From contig NC_134709.1 in the NCBI RefSeq assembly GCF_043290135.1, positions 104,984,145 to 105,048,144 of the forward strand: a stretch of DNA of 64,000 nucleotides, given 5' to 3'. Below are positions 36,901-51,528 of the stretch, in pieces. Below the pieces are notes generated by a model. It was not told where the DNA came from. It searched no databases and was given only the letters and a program-made list of their open reading frames with translations. The stretch's first letter is position 1; each line of letters opens with the position of its first letter. A program made the position numbers and the translations under genes. The stretch comes from Rhipicephalus microplus (lineage: Eukaryota > Arthropoda > Arachnida > Ixodida > Ixodidae).

Positions 36901-39900
36901 GAAGGTCATAGGTTTGATTCCTGCCTACGGTTGGTTATTTTTTCATCCACTTTTCTTTCTTCTTATTTACATCCCATTGGTTCTAATAACTTCCCCTGTA
37001 CATTCATTGGCATTACTGTTTGTTAGATCTCATTAATATTTTGTTAAATCAAGGAAAAACGAGCCCTTAGGTATACACCTTTTTCCCTTATTTTCATTGA
37101 ACGAGGGTCTCGTAATGGCAGACTTATTGTGTTTAGGTTGTATAAGAGGGACAATTAATCAGCTGCCAGCTCTTAATAAGTTCACGTGCTACGTGACGCC
37201 AAACATACGCGTAAGAGTGTTTTCACACTCGTTGTTTCGCTTATAGATGGCGCTGGCTGTCACTCCTACTTCTAAATTCACATATAAGCCCAAAAAAGTG
37301 GATGGAGGGAAGGCCGCTGTGGTAGCTCAGTGGTTAGAGCATCGAACGCGTTATTCGAAGGTCGTAGGTTTGATTCCTGCTCACGGTTGGTTATTTTTTC
37401 ATCCACTTTTATTTCTTCTTATTTACACCCCATTGGTTCTAATAACTTCTTCGGTACATTCCTTGGCATTACTGTCTGTTAGATCTCATTAATATTGTGT
37501 TAAAACACGGAAAAAACGAGCCCTTAGGTATACACTTCTTTCCCTTATTTTCATTGAACGAGGGTCTCGTAATGGCAGACTTGGTGTGTTTAGGTTGTAT
37601 AAGAGGGACAAATAATCAGCTGCCAGCTCCTAATAAGTTCACGTGCTACGTGACGCCAAACATACGCATAAGAGTGTTTTCACACTCGTTGTTTCGCTTA
37701 TAGATGGCGCTGGCTGTCACTCCTACTTCTAAATTCACATATAAGCCCAAAAAAGTGGATGGAGGGAAGGCCGCTGTGGTAGCTCAGTGGTTAGAGCATC
37801 GAACGCGTTGTTCGAAGGTTGTAGGTTTGATTCCTGCTCACGGTTGGTTATTTTTTCATCCACTTTTCTTTCTTTTATTTACACCCCATTGGTGCTAATA
37901 ACTTCTTCTGTACATTCCTTGGCATTACTGTCTGTTAGATCTCATTATTATTGTGTTAAAACACGGAAAAAACGAGCCATTAGGTATATACTTCTTTCCC
38001 TTATTTTCATTGAACGAGGGTCTCGTAATGGCAGACTTGGTGTGTTTAGGTTGTATAAGAGGGACAATTAATCAGCTGCCCCCTCATAATAAGTTCACGT
38101 GCTACGTGACGCCAAACATACGCATAAGAGAGTTTTGACACTCGTTGTTTGGCTTATAGATGGCGCTGATGGTCACTCCTACTTCTAAATTCACATATAA
38201 GCCCAAAAAAGGGGATGGAGGGAAGGCCGCTGTGGTACCTAAGTGGTTAGAGCATCGAACGCGTTATTCGAAGGTCCTAGGTTCGATTCCTGCCCACGGT
38301 TGGTTATTTTTTCATCCACTTTTCTTTCTTCTTACATACATCCCATTGGTACTAATAACTTCCACTGTACATTCCTTGGCATTACTGTCTGTTAGATCTC
38401 ATTATTATTGTGTTAAAACACGGAAAAACGAGCCCTTAGGTATACACTTTTTTCCCTTATTTTCATTGAACGAGGGTCTCGTAATGGCAGACTTGGTGTG
38501 TTTAGGTTGTATAAGAGGGACAATTAATCAGCTACCGCTCATAATAAGTTCATCTGCTACGTGACGCCAAACATACGCATAAGAGTTTTTTCACACTCGT
38601 TGTTTGGCTTATAGATGGCGCTGACTGTCACTCCTACTTCTAAATTCACATATTAGCCCAAAAAAGTGGATTGAGGGAAGGCCGCTGTGGTAGCTCAGTG
38701 GTTAGAGTGTCGAACGCGTTATTCGAAGGTCGTAGGTTCGATTCCTGCCCACGGTTGGGTATTTCTTCATCCACTTTTCTTTCTTCTTATTTACACCCCA
38801 TTGGTTCTAATAACTTCCCCTGTACATTCCTTAGCATTACTGTCTGTTAGACCTTATTAATATTGTGTTAAAACACGGAAAAATGAGCCCTTAGGTATAC
38901 CCTTCTTTCCCTTATTTTCATTGAACGAGGGTCTCGTAATGACAGACTGGGTGTGTTTAGGTTGTCTAAGAGGGACAATTATGCAGCTGCCCGCTAATAA
39001 TAAGTTCACGTGCTACGTGACGCCAAACATACGCATAAAAGTGTTTTCACACTCGTTGTTTGGCTTATAGGTGGCGCTGGCTGTCACTCCTACTTCTAAA
39101 TTCACATATAAGCCCAAAAAAGTGGATGGAGGGAAGGCCGCTGTGGTAGCTCAGTGGTTAGAGCATCGAACGCGTTATTCGAAGGTCGTAGGTTCGATTT
39201 CTGCTCACGGTTGGTTATTTTTTCATTCACTTTTATTTCTTCTTATTTACACCCCATTGGTTCTAATAACTTCTTCTGTACATTCCTTGGCATTACTGTC
39301 TGTGAGATCTCATTAATATTGTGTTAAAACACGGAAAAAACGAGCCCTTAGGTATAAACTTCTTTCCCGTATTTTCATTGAACGAGGGTCTCCTAATGGC
39401 AGACTTGGTGTGTTTAGGTTGTCTAAGAGGGACAATTATGCAGCTGCCCGCTAATAATAAGTTCATCTGCTACGTGACGCAAAACATACGCATAAGAGTT
39501 TTTTCACACTCGTTGTTTGGCTTATAGATGGCGCTGACTGTCACTCCTACTTCTAAATTCACATATTAGCCCAAAAAAGTGGATTGAGGGAAGGCTGCTG
39601 TGGTAGCTCAGTGGTTAGAGCGTCGAACGCGTTATTCGAAGGTCGTAGGTTCGATTCCTGCCCACGGTTGGGTATTTCTTCATCCACTTTTCTTTCTTCC
39701 TATTTACACCCCATTGGTTCTAATAACTTCCCCTGTACATTCCTTAGCATTACTGTCTGTTAGACCTTATTAATATTGTGTTAAAACACGGAAAAATGAG
39801 CCCTTAGGTATACACTTCTTTCCCTTATTTTCATTGAACGAGGGTCTCGTAATGGCAGACTAGGTGTGTTTAGGTTGTCTAAGAGGGACAATTATGCAGC

Positions 39901-42900
39901 TGCCCGCTAATAATAAGTTCACGTGCTACGTGACGCCAAACATACGCATAAAAGTGTTTTCACACTCGTTGTTTGGCTTATAGGTGGCGCTGGCTGTCAC
40001 TCCTACTTCTAAATTCACATATAAGCCCAAATAAGTGGATGGAGGGAAGGCCGCTGTGGTAGCTCAGTGGTTAGAGCATCGAACGCGTTATTCGAAGGTC
40101 GTAGGTTCGATTCCTGCTCACGGTTGGTTATTTTTTCATTCACTTTTATTTCTTCTTATTTACACCCCATTGGTTCTAATAACTTCTTCTGTACATTCCT
40201 TGGCATTACTGTCTGTGAGATCTCATTAATATTGTGTTAAAACACGGAAAAAACGAGCCCTTAGGTATAAACTTCTTTCCCGTATTTTCATTGAACGAGG
40301 GTCTCCTAATGGCAGACTTGGTGTGTTTAGGTTGTCTAAGAGGGACAATTATGCAGCTGCCCGCTAATAATAAGTTCACGTGCTACGTGACGCCAAACAT
40401 ACGCATAAAAGTGTTTTCACACTCGTTGTTTGGCTTATAGATGGCGCTGACTGTTACTCCTATTTCTAAATTCACATATAAGCCCAAAAAAGGGGATGGA
40501 GGGAAGGCCGCTGTGGTAGCTCAGTGGTTAGAGCATCGAACGCGTTATTCGAAGGTCGTAGGTTCGATTCCTGCTCACGTTTGGTTATTTTTTCATGCAC
40601 TTTTCTTTTTTTTTATTTACACCCCTTTGGTGCTAATAACTTCTTCTGTACATTCCTTGGCATTACTGTCTGTTAGATCTCATTATTATTGTGTTAAAAC
40701 ACGGAAAAAACGAGCCATTAGGTATATACTTCTTTCCCTTATTTTCATTGAACGAGGGTCTCGTAATGGCAGACTTGGTGTGTTTAGGTTGTATAAGAGG
40801 GACAATTAATCAGCTGCCCGCTCATAATAAGTTCACGTGCTACGTGACGCCAAACATACGCATAAGAGAGTTTTGACACTCGTTGTTTGGCTTATAGATG
40901 GCGCTGATGGTCACTCCTACTTCTAAATTCACATATAAGCCCAAAAAAGGGGATGGAGGGAAGGCCGCTGTGGTACCTAAGTGGTTAGAGCATCGAACGC
41001 GTTATTCGAAGGTCCTAGGTTCGATTCCTGCCCACGGTTGGTTATTTTTTCATCCACTTTTCTTTCTTCTTACATACATCCCATTGGTACTAATAACTTC
41101 CACTGTACATTCCTTGGCATTACTGTCTGTTAGATCTCATTATTATTGTGTTAAAACACGGAAAAACGAGCCCTTAGGTATACACTTCTTTCCCTTATTT
41201 TCATTGAACGAGGGTCTCGTAATGGCAGACTGGGTGTGTTTAGGTTGTCTAAGAGGGACAATTATGCAGCTGCCCGCTAATAATAAGTTCACGTGCTACG
41301 TGACGCCAAACATACGCATAAAAGTGTTTTCACACTCGTTGTTTGGCTTATAGGTGGCGCTGGCTGTCACTCCTACTTCTAAATTCACATATAAGCCCAA
41401 AAAAGTGGATGGAGGGAAGGCCGCTGTGGTAGCTCAGTGGTTAGAGCATCAAACGCGTTATTCGAAGGTCGTAGGTTCGATTCCTGCCCACAGTTGGTTG
41501 CTTTTTCAGCCACTTTTCTTTCTTCTTATTTACATCCCATTGGTTCTAATAACTTCCCCTGTACATTCCTTAGCATTACTGTCTGTTAGATCTCATTAAT
41601 ATTGTGTTAAAACACGGAAAAATGAGCCCTTAGGTATACACTTCTTTCCCTTATTTTCATTGAACGAGGGTCTCGTAATGGCAGACTTGGTGTGTTTAGG
41701 TTGTCTAAGAGGGCCAATTATGCAGCTGCCCGCTAATAATAAGTTCACGTGCTACGTGACGCCAAACATACGCATAAAAGTATTTTCACACTCGTTGTTT
41801 GGCTTATAGATGGCGCTGGCTGTCACTCCTACTTCTAAATTCACATATAAGCCCAAAAAAGTGGATGGAGGTAAGGCCGCTGTGGTAGCTTATAGGTTAG
41901 AGCATCGAACACGTTATTCGAAGGTCGTAGGTTCGATTCCTGCTCACGGTTGATTATTTTTTCATCCACTTTTCTTTCTTCCTACATGCATCCCATTGGT
42001 ACTAATAACTTCCACTGTTCATTCCTTGGCATTACTGTCTGTTAGATCTCATTATTATTGTGTTAAAACACGGAAAAGCGAGCCCTTAGGTATACACTTC
42101 TTTCCCTCATTGTCATTGAACGAGGGTCTCATAATGGCAGACTTGGTGTGTTTAGGTTGCATAAGAGGGACAATTAATCACCTGCCCGCTCATAATAAGT
42201 TCACGTGCTACTTGACGCCAAACATACACATAAGATTATTTTCACACTCGTTGTTTCGCTTATAGATGGCGCTGACTGTCACTCCTACTTTTAAATTCAC
42301 ATATAAGCCCAAAAAAGTGGGTGGAGGGAGGGCCGCTGTGGTAGCTCAGTGGTTAGAGCATCGAACGCGTTATTCGAAGGTCATAGGTTTGATTCCTGCC
42401 TACGGTTGGTTATTTTTTCATCCACTTTTCTTTCTTCTTATTTACATCCCATTGGTTCTAATAACTTCCCCTGTACATTCATTGGCATTACTGTTTGTTA
42501 GATCTCATTAATATTTTGTTAAATCAAGGAAAAACGAGCCCTTAGGTATACACCTTTTTCCCTTATTTTCATTGAACGAGGGTCTCGTAATGGCAGACTT
42601 ATTGTGTTTAGGTTGTATAAGAGGGACAATTAATCAGCTGCCAGCTCTTAATAAGTTCACGTGCTACGTGACGCCAAACATACGCGTAAGAGTGTTTTCA
42701 CACTCGTTGTTTCGCTTATAGATGGCGCTGGCTGTCACTCCTACTTCTAAATTCACATATAAGCCCAAAAAAGTGGATGGAGGGAAGGCCGCTGTGGTAG
42801 CTCAGTGGTTAGAGCATCGAACGCGTTATTCGAAGGTCGTAGGTTTGATTCCTGCTCACGGTTGGTTATTTTTTCATCCACTTTTATTTCTTCTTATTTA

Positions 42901-44935
42901 CACCCCATTGGTTCTAATAACTTCTTCGGTACATTCCTTGGCATTACTGTCTGTTAGATCTCATTAATATTGTGTTAAAACACGGAAAAAACGAGCCCTT
43001 AGGTATACACTTCTTTCCCTTATTTTCATTGAACGAGGGTCTCGTAATGGCAGACTTGGTGTGTTTAGGTTGTATAAGAGGGACAAATAATCAGCTGCCA
43101 GCTCCTAATAAGTTCACGTGCTACGTGACGCCAAACATACGCATAAGAGTGTTTTCACACTCGTTGTTTCGCTTATAGATGGCGCTGGCTGTCACTCCTA
43201 CTTCTAAATTCACATATAAGCCCAAAAAAGTGGATGGAGGGAAGGCCGCTGTGGTAGCTCAGTGGTTAGAGCATCGAACGCGTTGTTCGAAGGTTGTAGG
43301 TTTGATTCCTGCTCACGGTTGGTTATTTTTTCATCCACTTTTCTTTCTTTTATTTACACCCCATTGGTGCTAATAACTTCTTCTGTACATTCCTTGGCAT
43401 TACTGTCTGTTAGATCTCACTATTATTGTGTTAAAACACGGAAAAAACGAGCCATTAGGTATATACTTCTTTCCCTTATTTTCATTGAACGAGGGTCTCG
43501 TAATGGCAGACTTGGTGTGTTTAGGTTGTATAAGAGGGACAATTAATCAGCTGCCCCCTCATAATAAGTTCACGTGCTACGTGACGCCAAACATACGCAT
43601 AAGAGAGTTTTGACACTCGTTGTTTGGCTTATAGATGGCGCTGATGGTCACTCCTACTTCTAAATTCACATATAAGCCCAAAAAAGGGGATGGAGGGAAG
43701 GCCGCTGTGGTACCTAAGTGGTTAGAGCATCGAACGCGTTATTCGAAGGTCCTAGGTTCGATTCCTGCCCACGGTTGGTTATTTTTTCATCCACTTTTCT
43801 TTCTTCTTACATACATCCCATTGGTACTAATAACTTCCACTGTACATTCCTTGGCATTACTGTCTGTTAGATCTCATTATTATTGTGTTAAAACACGGAA
43901 AAACGAGCCCTTAGGTATACACTTTTTTCCCTTATTTTCATTGAACGAGGGTCTCGTAATGGCAGACTTGGTGTGTTTAGGTTGTATAAGAGGGACAATT
44001 AATCAGCTACCGCTCATAATAAGTTCATCTGCTACGTGACGCCAAACATACGCATAAGAGTTTTTTCACACTCGTTGTTTGGCTTATAGATGGCGCTGAC
44101 TGTCACTCCTACTTCTAAATTCACATATTAGCCCAAAAAAGTGGATTGAGGGAAGGCCGCTGTGGTAGCTCAGTGGTTAGAGTGTCGAACGCGTTATTCG
44201 AAGGTCGTAGGTTCGATTCCTGCCCACGGTTGGGTATTTCTTCATCCACTTTTCTTTCTTCTTATTTACACCCCATTGGTTCTAATAACTTCCCCTGTAC
44301 ATTCCTTAGCATTACTGTCTGTTAGACCTTATTAATATTGTGTTAAAACACGGAAAAATGAGCCCTTAGGTATACCCTTCTTTCCCTTATTTTCATTGAA
44401 CGAGGGTCTCGTAATGACAGACTGGGTGTGTTTAGGTTGTCTAAGAGGGACAATTATGCAGCTGCCCGCTAATAATAAGTTCACGTGCTACGTGACGCCA
44501 AACATACGCATAAAAGTGTTTTCACACTCGTTGTTTGGCTTATAGGTGGCGCTGGCTGTCACTCCTACTTCTAAATTCACATATAAGCCCAAAAAAGTGG
44601 ATGGAGGGAAGGCCGCTGTGGTAGCTCAGTGGTTAGAGCATCGAACGCGTTATTCGAAGGTCGTAGGTTCGATTTCTGCTCACGGTTGGTTATTTTTTCA
44701 TTCACTTTTATTTCTTCTTATTTACACCCCATTGGTTCTAATAACTTCTTCTGTACATTCCTTGGCATTACTGTCTGTGAGATCTCATTAATATTGTGTT
44801 AAAACACGGAAAAAACGAGCCCTTAGGTATAAACTTCTTTCCCGTATTTTCATTGAACGAGGGTCTCCTAATGGCAGACTTGGTGTGTTTAGGTTGTCTA
44901 AGAGGGACAATTATGCAGCTGCCCGCTAATAATAA
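33986..44935 (+). repeat. Tandem duplication of a 5475-bp, 12-monomer block
   Basis: 33986-39460 and 39461-44935 are near-identical consecutive copies. The junction is visible at 39461, where one monomer switches abruptly from its expected sequence into GTTCATCTGC, the start of the block at 33986. Inside, the variant monomers at 34578, 36404 and 36860 recur at 40053, 41879 and 42335. A further copy of part of the block lies at about 45.9-48.7 kb, offset 12773 bp (28 monomers). Confidence 0.88.
36404..36475 (+). ncRNA. tRNA-like unit with a second A-box variant
   Basis: The D arm reads TAGCTTATAGG, which loses the conserved CAGTGG core. The anticodon arm has CACGTT for CGCGTT, which breaks the palindrome found in most copies. 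The same copy type is repeated at 41879 and 50089. B box and T arm are intact. It is probably transcriptionally weak or dead. Confidence 0.65.
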
Positions 44936-47900
44936 GTTCACGTGCTACGTGACGCCAAACATAGGCATAAAAGTGTTTTCACACTCGTTGTTTGGCTTAT
45001 AGATGGCGCTGACTGTTACTCCTATTTCTAAATTCCCATATAAGCCCAAAAAAGGGGATGGAGGGAAGGCCGCTGTGGGAGCTCAGTGGTTAGAGCATCG
45101 AACGCGTTATTCGAAGCTCGTAGGTTCGATTCCTGCTCACGGTTGGTTATTTTTTCATCCACTTTTATTTCTTCTTATTTACACCCCATTGGTTCTAATA
45201 ACTTCTTCTGTACATTCCTTGGCATTACTGTCTGTTAGATCTCATTAATATTGTGTTGAAACACGGAAAATCGAGCCCTTAGGTATACACTTCTTTCCTG
45301 TATTTTCATTGAACGAGGGTCTCGTAATGGCAGACTTGGTGTGTTTAGGTTGTCTAAGAGGGAAAATTATGCAGCTGCCCGCTATTAATAAGTTCACGTA
45401 CTACGTGACGCCAAACATACGCATAAAAGTGTTTTCACACTCGTTGTTTGACTTATAGATGGCGCTGGCTGTCACTCCTACTTCTAAATTCACATATAAG
45501 CCCAAAAAAGTGGATGGAGGGAAGGCCGCTGTGGTAGCTCAGTGGTTAGAGCATCGAACGCGTTATTCGAAGGTCGTAGGTTTGATTCCTGCTCACGGTT
45601 GGTTATTTTTTCATCCACTTTTATTTCTTCTTATTTACACCCCATTGGTTCTAATAACTTCTTCTGTACATTCCTTGGCATTACTGTCTGTTAGATCTCA
45701 TTAATATTGTGTTAAAACACGGAAAATCGAGCCCTTAGGTATACACTTCTTTCCCTTATTTTCATTGAACGAGGGTCTCGTAATGGCAGACTTGGTGTGT
45801 TTAGGTTGTATAAGGGGGACAAATAATCAGCTGCCAGCTCCTAATAAGTTCACGTGCTACGTGACGCCAAACATACGCATAAGAGTGTTTTCACATTCGT
45901 TGTTTCGCTTATAGATGGCGCTGGCTGTCACTCCTACTTCTAAATTCACATATAAGCCCAAAAAAGTGGATGGAGGGAAGGCCGCTGTGGTAGCTCAGTG
46001 GTTAGAGCATCGAACGCGTTGTTCGAAGGTTGTAGGTTTGATTCCTGCTCAAGGTTGGTTATTTTTTCATCCACTTTTCTTTCTTTTATTTACACCCCAT
46101 TGGTGCTAATAACTTCTTCTGTACATTCCTTGGCATTACTGTCTGTTAGATCTCATTATTATTGTGTTAAAACACGGAAAAAACGAGCCAATAGGTATAT
46201 ACTTCTTTCCCTTATTTTCATTGAACGAGGGTCTCGTAATGGCAGACTTGGTGTGTTTAGGTTGTATAAGAGGGACAATTAATCAGCTGCCCGCTCATAA
46301 TAAGTTCACGTGCTACGTGACGCCAAACATACGCATAAGAGAGTTTTGACACTCGTTGTTTGGCTTATAGATGGCGCTGATGGTCACTCCTACTTCTAAA
46401 TTCACATATAAGCCCAAAAGAGGGGATGGAGGGAAGGCCGCTGTGGTACCTAAGTGGTTAGAGCATCGAACGCGTTATTCGAAGGTCCTAGGTTCAATTC
46501 CTGCCCACGGTTGGTTATTTTTTCATCCACTTTTCTTTCTTCTTACATACATCCCATTGGTACTAATAACTTCCACTGTACATTCCTTGGCATTACTGTC
46601 TGTTAGATCTCATTATTATTGTGTTAAAACACGGAAAAACGAGCCCTTAGGTATACACTTTTTTCCCTTATTTTCATTGAACGAGGGTCTCGTAATGGCA
46701 GACTTGGTATGTTTAGGTTGTATAAGAGGGACAATTAATCAGCTGGCGCTCATAATAAGTTCATCTGCTACGTGACGCAAAACATACGCATAAGAGTTTT
46801 TTCACACTCGTTGTTTGGCTTATAGATGGCGCTGACTGTCACTCCTACTTCTAAATTCACATATTAGCCCAAAAAAGTGGATTGAGGGAAGGCCGCTGTG
46901 GTAGCTCAGTGGTTAGAGCGTCGAACGCGTTATTCGAAGGTCGTAGGTTCGATTCCTGCCCACGGTTGGGTATTTCTTCATCCACTTTTCTTTCTTCCTA
47001 TTTACACCCCATTGGTTCTAATAACTTCCCCTGTACATTCCTTAGCATTACTGTCTGTTAGACCTTATTAATATTGTGTTAAAACACGGAAAAATGAGCC
47101 CTTAGGTATACACTTCTTTCCCTTATTTTCATTGAACGAGGGTCTCGTAATGGCAGACTAGGTGTGTTTAGGTTGTCTAAGAGGGACAATTATGCAGCTG
47201 CCCGCTAATAATAAGTTCACGTGCTACGTGACGCCAAACATACGCATAAAAGTGTTTTCACACTCGTTGTTTGGCTTATAGGTGGCGCTGGCTGTCACTC
47301 CTACTTCTAAATTCACATATAAGCCCAAATAAGTGGATGGAGGGAAGGCCGCTGTGGTAGCTCAGTGGTTAGAGCATCGAACGCGTTATTCGAAGGTCGT
47401 AGGTTCGATTCCTGCTCACGGTTGGTTATTTTTTCATTCACTTTTATTTCTTCTTATTTACACCCCATTGGTTCTAATAACTTCTTCTGTACATTCCTTG
47501 GCATTACTGTCTGTGAGATCTCATTAATATTGTGTTAAAACACGGAAAAAACGAGCCCTTAGGTATAAACTTCTTTCCCGTATTTTCATTGAACGAGGGT
47601 CTCCTAATGGCAGACTTGGTGTGTTTAGGTTGTCTAAGAGGGACAATTATGCAGCTGCCCGCTAATAATAAGTTCACGTGCTACGTGACGCCAAACATAC
47701 GCATAAAAGTGTTTTCACACTCGTTGTTTGGCTTATAGATGGCGCTGACTGTTACTCCTATTTCTAAATTCACATATAAGCCCAAAAAAGGGGATGGAGG
47801 GAAGGCCGCTGTGGTAGCTCAGTGGTTAGAGCATCGAACGCGTTATTCGAAGGTCGTAGGTTCGATTCCTGCTCACGTTTGGTTATTTTTTCATGCACTT

Positions 47901-50900
47901 TTCTTTTTTTTTATTTACACCCCATTGGTGCTAATAACTTCTTCTGTACATTCCTTGGCATTACTGTCTGTTAGATCTCATTATTATTGTGTTAAAACAC
48001 GGAAAAAACGAGCCATTAGGTATATACTTCTTTCCCTTATTTTCATTGAACGAGGGTCTCGTAATGGCAGACTTGGTGTGTTTAGGTTGTATAAGAGGGA
48101 CAATTAATCAGCTGCCCGCTCATAATAAGTTCACGTGCTACGTGACGCCAAACATACGCATAAGAGAGTTTTGACACTCGTTGTTTGGCTTATAGATGGC
48201 GCTGATGGTCACTCCTACTTCTAAATTCACATATAAGCCCAAAAAAGGGGATGGAGGGAAGGCCGCTGTGGTACCTAAGTGGTTAGAGCATCGAACGCGT
48301 TATTCGAAGGTCCTAGGTTCGATTCCTGCCCACGGTTGGTTATTTTTTCATCCACTTTTCTTTCTTCTTACATACATCCCATTGGTACTAATAACTTCCA
48401 CTGTACATTCCTTGGCATTACTGTCTGTTAGATCTCATTATTATTGTGTTAAAACACGGAAAAACGAGCCCTTAGGTATACACTTCTTTCCCTTATTTTC
48501 ATTGAACGAGGGTCTCGTAATGGCAGACTGGGTGTGTTTAGGTTGTCTAAGAGGGACAATTATGCAGCTGCCCGCTAATAATAAGTTCACGTGCTACGTG
48601 ACGCCAAACATACGCATAAAAGTGTTTTCACACTCGTTGTTTGGCTTATAGGTGGCGCTGGCTGTCACTCCTACTTCTAAATTCACATATAAGCCCAAAA
48701 AAGTGGATGGAGGGAAGGCCGCTGTGGTAGCTCAGTGGTTAGAGCATCAAACGCGTTATTCGAAGGTCGTAGGTTCGATTCCTGCTCACGGTTGGTTATT
48801 TTTTCATCCACTTTTATTTCTTCTTATTTACACCCCATTGGTTCTAATAACTTCTTGTGTACATTCCTTGGCATTACTGTCTGTGAGATCTTATTAATAT
48901 TGTGTTAAAACACGGAAAAAACGAGCCCTTAGGTATACACTTCTTTCCCTTATTTTCATTGAACGAGGGTCTCCTAATGGCAGACTTGGTGTGTTTAGGT
49001 TGTCTAAGAGGGACAATTATGCAGCTGCCCGCCAATAATAAGTTCACGTGCTACGTGACGCCAAACATACGCATAAAAGTGTTTTCACACTCGTTGTTTG
49101 GCTTATAGATGGCGCTGGCTGTCACTCCTACTTATAATTCACATATAAGCCCAAAAAAGTGGATGGAGGGAAGGCCGCTGTGGTAGCTCAGTGGTTAGAG
49201 CATCGAACGCGTTATTCGAAGGTCGTAGGTTCGATTCCTGCTCACGTTTGGTTATTTTTTCATCCACTTTTATTTCTTCTTAATTACACCTCATTCGTTC
49301 TAATAACTTCTTCTGTACATTCCTTGGCATTACTGTCTGTTAGATCTCATTATTATTGTGTTAAAACACGGAAAAAACGAGCCCTTAGGTACACACTTCT
49401 TTACCTTATTTTCATTGAACGAAGGTCTCGTAATGGCAGACTTGGTGTGTTTAGGTTGTATAAGAGGGACATTTAATCAGCTGCCCGCTCTTAATAAGTT
49501 CACGTGCTACGTGACGCCAAACATACCCATAAGAGTGTTTTCACACTCGTTGTTTGGCTTATAGATGGCGCTGACTGTTACTGCTATTTCTAAATTCACA
49601 TATAAGCCCAGAAAAGTGGATGGAGGGAAGGCCCCTGTGGTAGCTCAGTGGTTGGAGCATCGAACGCGTTATTCGAAGCTCGTAGGTTCGATTCCTGCCC
49701 ACAGTTGGTTGCTTTTTCATTCACTTTTCTTTCTTCTTATTTACATCCCATTGGTTCTAATAACTTCCCCTGTACATTCCTTAGCATTACTGTCTGTTAG
49801 ATCTCATTAATATTGTGTTAAAACACGGAAAAATGAGCCCTTAGGTATACACTTCTTTCCCTTATCTCATTGAACGAGGGTCTCGTAATGGCAGACTTGG
49901 TGTGTTTAGGTTGTCTAAGAGGGCCAATTATGCAGCTGCCCGCTAATAATAAGTTCACGTGCTACGTGACGCCAAACATACGCATAAAAGTATTTTCACA
50001 CTCGTTGTTTGGCTTATAGATGGCGCTGGCTGTCACTCCTACTTCTAAATTCACATATAAGCCCAAAAAAGTGGATGGAGGTAAGGCCGCTGTGGTAGCT
50101 TATAGGTTAGAGCATCGAACACGTTATTCGAAGGTCGTAGGTTCGATTCCTGCTCACGGTTGATTATTTTTTCATCCACTTTTCTTTCTTCCTACATGCA
50201 TCCCATTGGTACTAATAACTTCCACTGTTCATTCCTTGGCATTACTGTCTGTTAGATCTCATTATTATTGTGTTAAAACACGGAAAAGCGAGCCCTTAGG
50301 TATACACTTCTTTCCCTCATTGTCATTGAACGAGGGTCTCATAATGGCAGACTTGGTGTGTTTAGGTTGCATAAGAGGGACAATTAATCACCTGCCCACT
50401 CATAATAAGTTCACGTGCTACTTGACGCCAAACATACACATAAGATTATTTTCACACTCGTTGTTTCGCTTATAGATGGCGCTGACTGTCACTCCTACTT
50501 TTAAATTCACATATAAGCCCAAAAAAGTGGGTGGAGGGAGGGCCGCTGTGGTAGCTCAGTGGTTAGAGCATCGAACGCGTTATTCGAAGGTCATAGGTTT
50601 GATTCCTGCCTACGGTTGGTTATTTTTTCATCCACTTTTCTTTCTTCTTATTTACATCCCATTGGTTCTAATAACTTCCCCTGTACATTCATTGGCATTA
50701 CTGTTTGTTAGATCTCATTAATATTTTGTTAAATCAAGGAAAAACGAGCCCTTAGGTATACACCTTTTTCCCTTATTTTCATTGAACGAGGGTCTCGTAA
50801 TGGCAGACTTGGTGTGTTTAGGTTGTATAAGAGGGACAATTATTCAGCTGCCCGCTCTTAATAGGTTCACGTGCTACGTGACGCCAAACATACGCATAAG

Positions 50901-51456
50901 AGTGTTTTCACACTCGTTGTTTGGCTTATAGATGGCGCTGACTGTCACTCCTACTTTTAAATTCACATATAAGCCCAAAAAAGTGGGTGGAGGGAGGGCC
51001 GCTGTGGTAGCTCAGTGGTTAGAGCATCGAACGCGTTATTCGAAGGTCATAGGTTTGATTCCTGCCTACGGTTGGTTATTTTTTCATCCACTTTTCTTCC
51101 TTCTTATTTACATCCCATTGGTTCTAATAACTTCCCCTGTACATTCATTGGCATTACTGTTTGTTAGATCTCATTAATATTTTGTTAAAACAAGGAAAAA
51201 CGAGCCCTTAGGTATACACCTTTTTTCCTTATTTTCATTGAACGAGGGTCTCGTATTGGCAGACTGGGTGTGTTTAGGTTGTCTAAGAGGGACAATTATG
51301 CAGCTGCCCGCTAATAATAAGTTCACGTGCTACGTGACGCCAAACATACGCATAAGAGTGTTTTCACACTCGTTGTTTCGCTTATAGATGGCGCTGACTG
51401 TCACTCCTACTTCTAAATTCACATATAAGCCCAAAAAAGGTGATGGAGGGAAGGCC

Positions 51457-51528
51457 ACTGTGGTAGCTCAGTGGTTAGAGCATCGAACGCGTTATTCGAA
51501 GCTCGTAGGTTCAATTCCTGCCCACGGT
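51457..51528 (+). ncRNA. Last tRNA-like unit of the array
   Basis: The last full unit before the array ends. The B box reads GGTTCAATTCC, a G-to-A change. Just downstream the pyrimidine segment has a local duplication of TCCACTTTT (about 51543-51560). The monomer then breaks off into (TA)n after TTACTGT, about 30 bp short of the usual AGATCT. Confidence 0.8.
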
